DNA of 64,000 nucleotides from CAVZVW01 sp963778845 (GTDB taxonomy: Bacteria > Actinomycetota > Actinomycetes > Actinomycetales > Kineosporiaceae), in contig CAVZVW010000004.1 of assembly GCA_963778845.1 (NCBI GenBank), positions 62,001-126,000 of the forward strand, read 5' to 3'. The position numbers and the translations under genes were made by a program. The notes under the pieces were generated by a model that saw only the letters and a program-made list of their open reading frames with translations, did no database searches and was not told where the DNA came from. This document shows, in pieces, positions 33,377 to 42,126 of the stretch. How positions within the stretch are numbered: position 1 is the stretch's first letter; each line of letters opens with the position of its first letter.

Positions 33377-34303
33377 TCACACGGGAGGCAGTCGCTTCTC
33401 CCACACGGCTGTCTCCAGCTCCGGGGTCATCCCGACGCTTCGGTAGAGCATCGTCGCGCCGGTGGGGCTGGTCGCGTCGACGCCAAGGGTGATCCTGGGG
33501 ACCCCGGCCTTCCAGGACCGGCTGAAGGTGTGCCTCAGCAGGGCCTTGGCCAGACCACGGCCGCGCCACGCGCGGCGCACACCGAGGCTGGCCACGTAGG
33601 AGCCTCCGTTGCGGTTCGGCACGTTGCGGATCGCGGCGACCGGCAGACCGCCCTCGCGAACCATGAACCACCAGGAGATGTCGAAGTCCGGGCCGCCTGT
33701 CCGCAGGCGCCACCACTCGTCGAAGGGCATCGGGCGGGGCTCCCAGTGGTCCTCGAAAGCCTCGGAGATCACCTCGTGGAACGCGGGACCGTCCTCGACG
33801 GTGGCCACGTCCAGGGTGAACCCCTCAGGCAGGACGACCGGCGGTGGCGGACCGTCGAGCTCGATCGCCATCTCGTAGAACCGCCGGACCTCGCGGTAGC
33901 CCCGGCTCGTCACCAGCTGCTCGGCAGCCGGGTCCGGCACGAGCACGGCGACGTGCAGCCGTGCCAGACCTAGGGCCGCAGCGCGGCGCTCGAGAAGGTC
34001 GACCAGCATCGGCGCCACCCGTAGGCCGGCGGCGGCCGGGGTCGCGATCGGGAAGCCGATCCCGAGGTCCTTTCCGTGCTGCTCGAGCCACACGACCCCG
34101 ACCGGCTCGCCCGACGTCGAGGACGCGAGAATCCACGAGCTGCCCACCAGATCGATGGTCTCCCACCAGTCCCCGACGTCGCCCTCCACCAGTCGCGACG
34201 GCCGCCCCGTGACCCGTTCCTCGTCGGCGCGGGCGAGCGCCAGCACGACTGCGACGTCGTCGGGTGAGCAGGCGCGGACCGTCAGCGTGTCTGAGTCGGA
34301 CAT
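33377..34303 (-). CDS. Tandem GNAT acetyltransferase
   Basis: From the ATG at 34303 (MSDSDTLTVRACSPDD) the protein has 308 aa; the frame is open to 34345. It holds two GNAT domains. The first has VGVVWLEQHGKDLGIGFPIA and an eroded acyl-CoA loop. The second has the full motif SLGVRRAWRGRGLAKALLRH followed by LGVDATSPTGATMLYRSVGM. Such tandem proteins usually have one active and one structural half. The acceptor substrate is unknown. Confidence 0.85.
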   Translation of the reverse strand: MSDSDTLTVRACSPDDVAVVLALARADEERVTGRPSRLVEGDVGDWWETIDLVGSSWILASSTSGEPVGVVWLEQHGKDLGIGFPIATPAAAGLRVAPMLVDLLERRAAALGLARLHVAVLVPDPAAEQLVTSRGYREVRRFYEMAIELDGPPPPVVLPEGFTLDVATVEDGPAFHEVISEAFEDHWEPRPMPFDEWWRLRTGGPDFDISWWFMVREGGLPVAAIRNVPNRNGGSYVASLGVRRAWRGRGLAKALLRHTFSRSWKAGVPRITLGVDATSPTGATMLYRSVGMTPELETAVWEKRLPPV

Positions 34304-34386
34304 GGCTGGCACGGTAGACGCCCCGGGCCGCTCTCTGCCCGCCATTTCCGGCGTGAACGGCTCATGACAAGGGACAGTGCCCAGGG

Positions 34387-34730
34387 GTGACCGCCGATGT
34401 GGACGACATCTCGGCGCTCTTCAGCGCGGACGTCGTCTACCGGTACCACCCGTACGACGAGCCGAACGTCGGTCGCGCCGCCGTGGTCTCCTCCTGGCTC
34501 GGAGAGGGCGCGTCCGGCGACGCCTCCACCCGCGACGCGTCCGGCACATACGCGGCTGAGTTCTCCCCGCCGCTGTCGACGGCGACACCGTGGTTGCCAC
34601 AGGTACGTCGCGGTACCTCGACGTGCCCGGCGGGCCGGTCGTGCGCATCCACGACAACTGCTTCATGATGCGCTTCGACGGCGCAGGACGCTGCCGCGAG
34701 TTCACCGAGTACTACGTGCGCCGCCCTTGA
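34387..34730 (+). pseudogene. SnoaL-like (NTF2 fold) protein, one frameshift
   Basis: A GTG at 34387 starts VTADVDDISALFSADVVYRY and continues to AEFSPPL in one frame. At about 34573 the frame changes and the rest reads VDGDTVVATGTSRYLDVPGG, then VRIHDNCFMMRFDGAGRCRE and EYYVRRP before the stop at 34728. Restoring one G (CCGCTGTCGAC to CCGCTGGTCGAC) would give a complete 114-aa SnoaL-like protein. It is a fresh frameshift or a sequencing error. Proteins of this fold are often small isomerases or cyclases. Confidence 0.75.
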
Positions 34731-34769
34731 GACGGCGGCGGCCACGTACAGCCAGTGGAGGGGGCCCCC

Positions 34770-35291
34770 GTGGTGTGCGTCCAGTTGCGTGAGCTCGTGA
34801 GCATCGAGGACCGCGCTTCGGTCATGGGCCTGCGTCTGCGACCGGGGCAGGATCGCTACCTGGACTCGATGGCCGACATCTTCGCCGAGGCCGACGCGGA
34901 ACAGCGGGCCATGCCGAGTCAGTGGGCGGTGCACGACGCCGAGACCGGTTCCCTGGTCGGTTTCGTGATGATCAGCGACAACATCCCGGAGCCGATGCAC
35001 GAGGACCTGGTCGGGCCGTACTACCTGTGGAAGCTGCTCATCGACGAGTCGTTCCAGGGCCGTGGATACGGCGCAGCCACGCTGGATGCTGTGGTCGCCT
35101 ACCTGGGCACACGGCCCGGCGCCGACGTGCTCTACACCAGCTGCGCCGACGGTCCCGGGTCTCCGCGTGGGTTCTACCTGCGCTACGGCTTCACCGACAC
35201 GGGGCGGATCATGTGGGGCGAGAACGTCCTCGCCCTCAACCTCGAGTTACCGTCGGCCTCAAGGGGTCTACCGGCTCTGGGGTCAGCCTGA
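34770..35291 (+). CDS. GNAT acetyltransferase (polyamine-type)
   Basis: A 173-aa acetyltransferase from the GTG at 34770, with GGAGGGGG upstream. It shows the GNAT order: VGFVMISDN as strand 4, then WKLLIDESFQGRGYGAATLD, where QGRGYG is the acyl-CoA loop, and FYLRYGFTDTGRI near the end. The layout is like the PaiA/BltD spermine/spermidine acetyltransferases, but substrate residues cannot be judged by eye. The end overlaps the convergent methyltransferase gene by 9 bp. Confidence 0.88.
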   Translation: MVCVQLRELVSIEDRASVMGLRLRPGQDRYLDSMADIFAEADAEQRAMPSQWAVHDAETGSLVGFVMISDNIPEPMHEDLVGPYYLWKLLIDESFQGRGYGAATLDAVVAYLGTRPGADVLYTSCADGPGSPRGFYLRYGFTDTGRIMWGENVLALNLELPSASRGLPALGSA

Positions 35292-36074
35292 GCGGCCGAC
35301 GGCGCACCGGGCCGTCGCGGCAAGGGCGAAGCCACCCGAGGGCGAGCCGAGGCGAGCGAAGAGCTCGGCCCGGACGGCGGAGCGCCGGTCGTCGTCCAGA
35401 GTCAGGCAGTAGGAGCCGGCCGGCCCGATGCCGGCGAGGAACCCCGCCCACAGCTCGTCGAATCCCGCATAGGACGAGCTGGCCCGCAGCGTGGTCTCGA
35501 GGACGTCCTCGAACCCGGCCGACTCCAGCAGGTCGACGATCTCCCCGCGGCGGCCGAACCGAAGGGTCTGTGCCTCGTCCGGCGCCCGCGGATCGATCGC
35601 CAGGGCGGCGTCCCAGAACTGGCGCAGCATCTGCATGCCCTCGGCGAAGTCCCACACGCACGCGGCCGCCACCCCACCGGGTCGAAGCACTCTGCGGAGC
35701 TCACCGGCCGCCTTGGCCGGGTCGGACACGAAATGCAGGACGAGCTGGGCCAGCGCGACGTCGAAGGAGGCGTCGTCGAACGGGATTGCCTCCGCCCGGC
35801 CCTCGCGGACCAGCACACCCGGGTGGCGAGCGATGCACTCGGCCACGAACGGCGGCGAAGGGTCGACCGCCGCCACAGCACCAGTGCCCAGCCGGTCGAC
35901 CAGCACGCCGGTCAGGGCACCCGGTCCGCACCCGACGTCCAACACGCTCTGGCCCGCCCGCACCCCGGCCACATCCGCGAACGCCACCGCAAGCGGTCGC
36001 GAGTACCTGCCCATGAAGCCGTCGTAGGCCTGGCCCGAGGCCAGGAACGAGCGCGCCCCCTCGACATCTCCCAT
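35283..36074 (-). CDS. SAM-dependent methyltransferase (UbiE/MenG-like)
   Basis: A 263-aa class I methyltransferase from the ATG at 36074, with GGAGGTG 6 nt upstream. Motif I is VLDVGCGPGALTGVL, followed by VAAVDPSP, AEAIPFDDASFDVALAQLVL and RVLRPGG. The protein lacks membrane segments. The target is unknown; similar genes methylate small molecules or act in resistance. It stands alone, convergent with the acetyltransferase gene. Confidence 0.88.
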   Translation of the reverse strand: MGDVEGARSFLASGQAYDGFMGRYSRPLAVAFADVAGVRAGQSVLDVGCGPGALTGVLVDRLGTGAVAAVDPSPPFVAECIARHPGVLVREGRAEAIPFDDASFDVALAQLVLHFVSDPAKAAGELRRVLRPGGVAAACVWDFAEGMQMLRQFWDAALAIDPRAPDEAQTLRFGRRGEIVDLLESAGFEDVLETTLRASSSYAGFDELWAGFLAGIGPAGSYCLTLDDDRRSAVRAELFARLGSPSGGFALAATARCAVGRSG

Positions 36075-36135
36075 CGGCGACACCTCCGGTGCTCAGGAGC
36101 GGGACGGCGCGCGCCGACTGCTCCCGACCCGTCCC

Positions 36136-36432
36136 TCAGTGCCAGCGATCCTGCCACGGCCGCAAAGTTGTCCTGTGTCTGTCACGGGCGGCAAGCGCCG
36201 TCGCCGCGAGGACGAAGCCGGCGACCGCCCCCGCTGCGTTCGCCATCCAGTCGGCCGGCTGACACGACGTGCCGGCGAAGCCTGCCTGCATCAGCTCGAT
36301 CAGGGCTGAGACGACACTGAGGCCCGCCGCCGTGATCATCGGGCGACGCAGCCAGAGGGACGGGACGAACGCCGGCCCGGCGAACAACACGACGTTCGCA
36401 ACTCCGTCGGTGCTGGTCAAGGCGTGCTGCAC
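36136..36432 (-). pseudogene. VanZ-like membrane protein, 5' part frameshifted
   Basis: The frame from a GTG at 36432 encodes 98 aa with VANVVLFAGPAFVPSLWLR, a helix with SVVSALIELMQAGF and CQPADWMANAAGAVAGFVLA, the usual late VanZ motifs. The expected first helix is not in this frame. One frame over, just upstream (36463), MLTLTLSPRGAAR is the typical VanZ start. The gene is therefore probably broken by a frameshift near 36430, unless the short form is made. VanZ-like proteins are small membrane proteins of unclear function. Confidence 0.5.
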
Positions 36433-36528
36433 CGCGCGGAGACAGGGTCAGCGTCAGCATCACTGCGAATGGCCGCGTCCCTCGCCCGCGACGTAGGGGT
36501 GCAAGTCCCGGCGGAACTCGTCGAAGCG

Positions 36529-37674
36529 TCAGGCGGTGATGCGCACTTTCGCGTTGTACTGCGGCAGCTCTACGTACGTCTGGCCGGGAGCCATCCTCAG
36601 CGGGCTACCGTCGCTGAGGGTGAGCTGGAACGGCTCGTTCACCGCGCCCTTGGCCCAGGTGCCGGTCACGTACTTGCCGCCGTGGAAGTAGAGGAACGTC
36701 CCGTTGGTATCGATGATGTCGTGGATCGGCTCGTCGCCGCCTGAACCTGCATAGATCTTCGCGTAGTGCTGGTTGGCCCGGATGACGAGCACGTTGTCCG
36801 TTGCGACCCTGGTGCCGTCCGCGAGCACATGCTTGCCCCAGGGCATGCTGCGCAGATACCGCCCCGACTTCCCGTCGTAGCTGTACCCCATGTCGTACGT
36901 GGCGCCCTTCTTCCACGGGACGTGGACGGTCCGTGCAGCCTTGCCCGATGCCGTGCTGACCTCGGCGCCGGTCGAGGCAAAGGGGAGGTAGGCCTGCGCC
37001 GGTCCGCCCCGGAACTTCTTGGTCTGTTTCGCCAGCACCTTGGGGTGGCACACGACGGCGCGGTCGTAGTACGTGACCCCCTGGTACGTCCGCACCCGGG
37101 ACGGGTCGATCGAGTACGAGCCGGAGCCCCTGGTCGCCATGTAGGTCAACGCGCCCTCGACATACGCTCCGTAGTGGCCGACGTAGTCGAGCACCCAGCC
37201 GGTCGCGCCGGTGCTGCCGATGACCACCCCGATCGGACTGAGCAGCGCGACATCAGCCGGGCGGATCGACCGGACCGGGGCCACGTCGTCCGGCATACGG
37301 GAGTGGAAGACCGGGACCAGCCGGGTGCCGCTGTATCCGGAGGGATCGCGGTACCCGTCCAGCTCCACGAACACGATGTCGGCCTTGTCCAACCCGACCT
37401 GAGGGTGCTCGTTCCTGTTGTCCGGGACCTTGACCGCGACGGCCGCGTGCTTGGCCGCGGACGCGTCCTGGAGCAACGTGCCGGTGAGCGGCCACCGCGG
37501 ACGGGCGTCCACGCTGGCCGATGGGGAGGGGGTTGGGGAGGGGATGTCGATGGGGATGGGGGGCGTGGTACTGCTTGTCGAGCTCGTCGGCGACCCGGAC
37601 GAACATCCGGCCACGGACGCCCCCGTGACGCCGAGCATTCCCAACAGGAACGTTCGGCGGTCGAACGGGTCCAT
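36529..37674 (-). CDS. DUF3048-family lipoprotein
   Basis: A 381-aa secreted lipoprotein from the ATG at 37674. The signal is RRTFLLGMLGVTGASVAGCS: a twin-arginine-like RR followed by a hydrophobic run and a VAGC lipobox. A Ser/Thr/Pro linker (residues about 25-55) leads to the DUF3048 (YerB-like) domain with AVAVKVPDNRNEHPQVGLDK, ADIVFVELDGYRDPSGYSGT and FHSRMPDDVAPVRSIRPADV. The C-terminal half has WGKHVLADGTRVATDNVLVI. The family is extracytoplasmic and its function is not firmly known. GGAGAGGA precedes the start. Confidence 0.88.
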   Translation of the reverse strand: MDPFDRRTFLLGMLGVTGASVAGCSSGSPTSSTSSTTPPIPIDIPSPTPSPSASVDARPRWPLTGTLLQDASAAKHAAVAVKVPDNRNEHPQVGLDKADIVFVELDGYRDPSGYSGTRLVPVFHSRMPDDVAPVRSIRPADVALLSPIGVVIGSTGATGWVLDYVGHYGAYVEGALTYMATRGSGSYSIDPSRVRTYQGVTYYDRAVVCHPKVLAKQTKKFRGGPAQAYLPFASTGAEVSTASGKAARTVHVPWKKGATYDMGYSYDGKSGRYLRSMPWGKHVLADGTRVATDNVLVIRANQHYAKIYAGSGGDEPIHDIIDTNGTFLYFHGGKYVTGTWAKGAVNEPFQLTLSDGSPLRMAPGQTYVELPQYNAKVRITA

Positions 37675-37895
37675 CACGCGTCCTCTCCTGTCGTACGTCC
37701 TCGCCGAGGCAACCGCCCGTTCGCCGTCCTGCTCGGGTTCCGCGGGCCGGCATCGTGCCTTGTCGCCAGTATGGCGGCCCCTCTCTGGTTCCCCTGGCAG
37801 GACCCGTCCAGGTTCGGAGCCGGTTCATCCCGGGCGGGTGAGGGGAGCCAGACGAGCCTCGCGCCATAGTTGGGCCACACCGACAGGAGCGAGCA

Positions 37896-38130
37896 TCACG
37901 GCGACCCAGCTACTGACCGTGCTGTTCAACGCCGGCATGGTCACCTCGGTGGGGGCCACCGTCCTGTCGCTGGGTATGTCGTTCACCTGGCGCTGGTGAT
38001 CGCGTTGGCGACCGGCATCGCAGCCAACTGGAGCGTCATCGTCTCGATGCTCGGGTCGTGGGTGTCCGTCACCACAATCCTCGCCGTCGAGATCGGCCAT
38101 CGGGCTCAACGGCCGGCTGCCTCCCAGTAG
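37896..38130 (+). pseudogene. Membrane-protein relic, possibly a BASS-type symporter
   Basis: After AGGAGCGAGC the sequence ATC (not ATG) begins ITATQLLTVLFNAGMVTSVG and ATVLSLGMSFT, resembling the first helix of bile acid:sodium symporter family proteins. At about 37980 the frame changes and only a C-terminal-like piece, LALVIALATGIAANWSVIVS, remains before a stop at 38128. Loss of the start codon, the middle of the gene and the frame shows decay. The family call is tentative. Confidence 0.45.
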
Positions 38131-38297
38131 CGCTTGCGCGCGTGTTTGCACTGCACGCGGATGTGCAACTCGGCGCTGCACACCAACGGGGACCCCACAA
38201 CCTGTGCGGCGCCCTGCCATCCTCCGTGACCGTCGCAACGGTGGTCAGCCAGAGTCTCGTGATGCGGGATGTCGCGTTGCCCCGCAGGCTCGACCTC

Positions 38298-39008
38298 ATG
38301 CGCAAAGTGATCGTTGCCGTGGTCGGCCTGCTCGTCCTGCTCGTCGTCGCGGACCGGCTGGCGGCAGGGTTGGCGGCGCGCACGGTGGCGCAGCGGGTGC
38401 AGGCCTCCCAACAACTGGCCACCAAGCCGACCGTCACGATCGAGGGTGTGCCGTTCCTCACCCAGGCCATCAGCGGCCGGTACGAGCTGGTGAGCGCGAC
38501 CATCCTCGACGAGCCGGTGGCGAAGGGGCTGCAGATCGACCGGCTCGACGCAGCACTTCACGGCGTTCGGCTGTCCCTCGCCGACCTCCTGAGCGGGAAC
38601 GCGAAGCGGGTGCTGGTCGACGGAGTGGACGTCGTCGGGCACAGCAGCTTCGCATCCCTCGACGCCGCGGTAGCCCATGCATTGCCCACGGAGCTCGTGG
38701 ACATCCGGTTCACCGCCGCCGGTACCGACCGGGTCAGGGTCTCCGGCCGGCTCGTCACCCCGCTCGGCACGCTGGCCTTCACCGGCCAGGCGAAGGTCTC
38801 CGTTCAGGACGGCCGCCTCACCGTCGCGTTCGTCCCCGGGTCAGCGCCCGGACTTCCGGCCGTCGCGCAGCAGCTGCTCGCGCGCCTCCTCGTTCCGACA
38901 GTCGTGCTCCCCCGGTTGCCCTTCGGGTTGACAGCGGTGTCCGTATCCGTCGAGCCCGGCGGGTTGACGGTGAGCGCCCACGCCGACCACGTCGTTCTGC
39001 CCGGGTGA
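38298..39008 (+). CDS. DUF2993 (LmeA-like) membrane-anchored protein
   Basis: From the ATG at 38298 the protein has 236 aa and opens with a signal anchor, RKVIVAVVGLLVLLVVADRL; a start at 38262 is also possible. It continues with VTIEGVPFLTQAISGRYEL and LHGVRLSLADLLSGNA, then a long beta-rich part ending VSVEPGGLTVSAHADHV. This is the layout of LmeA-type phospholipid-binding proteins of the actinobacterial envelope. No operon partner is evident. Confidence 0.82.
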   Translation: MRKVIVAVVGLLVLLVVADRLAAGLAARTVAQRVQASQQLATKPTVTIEGVPFLTQAISGRYELVSATILDEPVAKGLQIDRLDAALHGVRLSLADLLSGNAKRVLVDGVDVVGHSSFASLDAAVAHALPTELVDIRFTAAGTDRVRVSGRLVTPLGTLAFTGQAKVSVQDGRLTVAFVPGSAPGLPAVAQQLLARLLVPTVVLPRLPFGLTAVSVSVEPGGLTVSAHADHVVLPG

Positions 39009-39103
39009 CCCGCCGTCGCGGCTCGACCTCTGGTGCCCAAGTGCCCTCTCGATCGGTTTGAGGCGACAGATACCGACCAGACGTCGTGGGGATAGCGCGG
39101 CCG

Positions 39104-39961
39104 TCAGGCGCGGTCTCGTCGCGTCGCCAGGATCGAGCCGAGCAGCACCAGCGGGAAGCCGACCATGATGCCGACCGTGACGGGCTCGCCGAGCACGAGC
39201 ACGCCGAGCAGCACGGCTACGGCGGGGTTCACATACGTGATGACGGTGGTGCGGGCCGGGCCGACCTCAGCGACCAAGGCGAAGAAGACCACGAACGCCA
39301 CGGCGCTGCACAGCACGCCGAGCACGGCGACAGCCAGCCAGGCCTGGGCCGGTACCGTGCCCGTGGGACGGGTCAGCCAGGCGAACGGCGCATACCCCAC
39401 GGCGTTGAGCGCCAGGGCCAGCGTGGAGATGCCGAGGGCCGGTAGGCCCGCCAGCTTCGTCGAGGCCAGGATCGGCCCGATCGCGTACCCCAGGGCCGCC
39501 AGCCCGACGGCGCCGACCGAGAGCAGGTCGCCGCCTCGCACGTCGAGCCCGACCAGGGCGCCCACCCCCGCCAGGCCGACGAGGAGTCCCGCCAGGCGCG
39601 CGCCGTCCAAGCGGTCGTCAAGCCGCAGCAGCCGCGCGAGCACGGCCGCGATGAGGGGCACGGCGGCGATGAGCAGCCCGGCGAGTGAGCTGGAGATCCG
39701 CTGCTCGGCGTACCCGAGCATGCCGAACGGCATCGCGATCTCGAGAACGGCGAACAGCAGCAGCCAGCGCCACTTGCGCACAACCGGGCGCAGCATGCCC
39801 CTCGCGGCGGCGATCGGCAGGAGCAGCACGGCGGCCAGGGCGGCGCGGCTGAACACGACCATCGCCGGCGAGAGCGACTCTACGGCGATCTTGATGAAGA
39901 GGTAGGGCACGCCCCAGATCAGCGACAGAGAGACGAACAGGCCCCACCCACGGCGCGACAC
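39104..39961 (-). CDS. EamA/DMT-family transporter
   Basis: I chose the GTG at 39961 (VSRRGWGLFVSLSLIWGVPY), which places the start just before the first helix and has AGGG upstream, giving 285 aa; the frame is open to 40111. Ten helices in two EamA repeats are visible, for example SLAGLLIAAVPLIAAVLARL and TVITYVNPAVAVLLGVLVLG. It probably exports small metabolites. The gene is divergent from the acyl-CoA dehydrogenase, with about 280 bp between them that hold the operator-like repeats. Confidence 0.85.
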   Translation of the reverse strand: MSRRGWGLFVSLSLIWGVPYLFIKIAVESLSPAMVVFSRAALAAVLLLPIAAARGMLRPVVRKWRWLLLFAVLEIAMPFGMLGYAEQRISSSLAGLLIAAVPLIAAVLARLLRLDDRLDGARLAGLLVGLAGVGALVGLDVRGGDLLSVGAVGLAALGYAIGPILASTKLAGLPALGISTLALALNAVGYAPFAWLTRPTGTVPAQAWLAVAVLGVLCSAVAFVVFFALVAEVGPARTTVITYVNPAVAVLLGVLVLGEPVTVGIMVGFPLVLLGSILATRRDRA

Positions 39962-40134
39962 GAGCACACACCCTAGGGCGGGCGGCCTCATCGCACGGTG
40001 CAGGGGCGGGGGTGGCCGTACCGAAAGCCAACACAAGTCAGCGACACGCCGATGCCGGTGATGCCGGGGCGGGCTTGTGTCAGATCTGCGTACGCGGTCG
40101 GCGCCGGACAAAGTCAGGAGCCAGACTTGCGATA

Positions 40135-40174
40135 GTTACCCGTCGGTAGCATCATCTTGTTACTGACGGGTAAC
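40135..40174. promoter_or_regulatory. Double dyad operator upstream of acyl-CoA dehydrogenase
   Basis: Two related dyads lie 24 bp apart: TTACCCGTCGGTAG (40136-40149) and GTTACTGACGGGTAAC (40159-40174). The second has perfect GTTAC/GTAAC arms. GTTACCCGTC at 40135-40144 and GACGGGTAAC at 40165-40174 are also exact inverted copies of each other. The form suits a TetR-type repressor of fatty-acid genes. No regulator gene is adjacent. Confidence 0.6.
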
Positions 40175-40244
40175 CGAGGACCTCAGCTGCCCGACACCCG
40201 CCCGCGGGGTGCACCCTCGCCCGAGCGACCGGAGAGCGACCGCG

Positions 40245-42099
40245 ATGAGCCACTACAAGCACAACCTCCGCGACATCGAGTTCGCCCTGTTCGAGGTCTT
40301 CGGTCGTGCCGAGGTGCTCGGCGCCACGCCCTATGCCGATGTCGACGTCGAGGTCGCCCGCGAGATGCTCACCGAGGTGGCCCGCCTGGCCACCGACGAC
40401 CTGGCGCCCGCCCTGCTCGACTCCGACCGCACCCCGCCCGTGTTCGACCCCACCACCTACTCCGTGACGCTGCCCGACGCCTTCACCCGGGCCTACCGCG
40501 CCTACCTCGACGCCGAGTTCTGGCGCACCGACGTGCCCGAGCAGCTCGGCGGGACGCCGGTGCCGCCCTCGCTGCGCTGGGCGATCGCCGAGCTCGTGCT
40601 CGGCAGCAACCCCGCGGTGCACCTGTACAGCTCGGGCTTCTCCTTCGCCAAGGTGCTCTACCTCCTGGGGACGCCGCAGCAGCAGGGCCTCGCCCGTTGG
40701 ATGGTCGAGAAGCATTGGGGCGCCACGATGGTGCTCACCGAGCCAGACGCCGGCTCCGACGTCGGCGCCGGCAGGACCAAGGCCGTCCGGCAGCCGGACG
40801 GCACCTGGCACCTCAGTGGTGTCAAGCGCTTCATCACCTCTGCCGAGGCCGACTTCTACGACAACGTCGTTCACCTGGTGCTGGCCCGACCGGACGGTCA
40901 CGGCCCGGGCACCAAGGGGCTCTCGTTGTTCGCGGTCCCGAAGTTCCACGTCGACGTGACCACCGGTGAGCTCGGCGAGCGCAACGGCGTCTTCGCGACC
41001 AACCTCGAGCACAAGATGGGCCTGAAGGCGTCGACCACCTGCGAGCTCCGCTTCGGCGAGGTCGACGGCATCCCCGCGGTCGGCACCCTCGTGGGTGACG
41101 TGCACGACGGGATCGCACAGATGTTCCACATCATCGAGTCCGCGCGCATGATGGTGGGCACCAAGGCGATCGCCACCCTCTCGACCGGTTACCTCAACGC
41201 GCTGGAGTACGCCAAGCAGCGCGTCCAGGGCGCCGACCTCACCCAGATGACCGACAAGGCGGCCCCGCGCGTCACCATCACCCACCACCCCGACGTCCGC
41301 CGCTCGCTCATGACGCAGAAGTCGTACGCGGAGGCCCTGCGCGCCCTCGTGCTCTACACCGCCACCCAGCAGGACGCCGTCGCGATCGCCCAGTACAACG
41401 GGCATCGCGACGAGATGGCCGAGCGGGTCAACGACCTCCTTCTGCCGTTGGTGAAGGGGTGCGGGTCGGAGCGTTCGTGGGTGCTGCTGGGCACCGAGAG
41501 CCTGCAGACGTTCGGCGGCTCCGGCTTCCTCCAGGACTACCCGCTCGAGCAGTACGTGCGCGACGCCAAGATCGACACCCTCTACGAGGGCACGACGGCG
41601 ATCCAGGGCCTCGACTTCTTCTTCCGCAAGATCGTGCGTGACAAGGGCCAGGCCACTGGCCCACATCTCGCAGCAGATCGCGGAGCTGGCCAAGGGCGAG
41701 GCCGGCGACGGGCGCCTGGCCACGGAGCGGGAGCTCCTCGGGAAGGGGCTGGACGACGTCCAAGGCATCGTCGGCTTCATGGTCGGTGCGCTGATGGCCA
41801 GTGACCCCAGCGCCGGCGGTGACCCCGCGAACATCTACAAGGTCGGGCAGAACACGACGCGGCTGCTCCTGGCAGCCGGAGACCTGGTGTGCGCCTGGCT
41901 CCTGCTGCGCCAGGCAGAGGTCGCCCTCGCCCGTCTCGACGAGCAGGGGGTCTCCGAACGCGACCGCGCGTTCTACGAGGGCAAGGTCGCGGCGGCTCGG
42001 TTCTTCGCCCGGCAGGTGCTGCCCCGGCTGGCCGGCGAGCGCGCGATCGCCGAGGCGACGGACAACGCACTCATGGACCTGCCGGAGGACGCGTTCTGA
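40245..42099 (+). pseudogene. Acyl-CoA dehydrogenase, one frameshift
   Basis: The ATG at 40245 (GGAGA upstream) opens MSHYKHNLRDIEFALFEVFG and runs to IVRDKGQ in one frame. An extra A near 41656 (GGCCACTGGCC against GGCCCTGGCC) shifts the frame, and the protein continues in frame from LAHISQQIAELAKGEAGDG to MDLPEDAF. The joined product would be about 617 aa, the normal length of this actinobacterial family. FAD/substrate motifs are clear: TMVLTEPDAGSDVGAG, FITSAEAD and LYEGTTAIQGLDFFFRK. The catalytic base region is in the third quarter. Without the repair the C-terminal domain is lost. It should oxidise a fatty acyl-CoA, with ETF as acceptor. Confidence 0.85.
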
Positions 42100-42126
42100 G
42101 CCCGTCCCTCCCCGGCCGGGGGCCGG

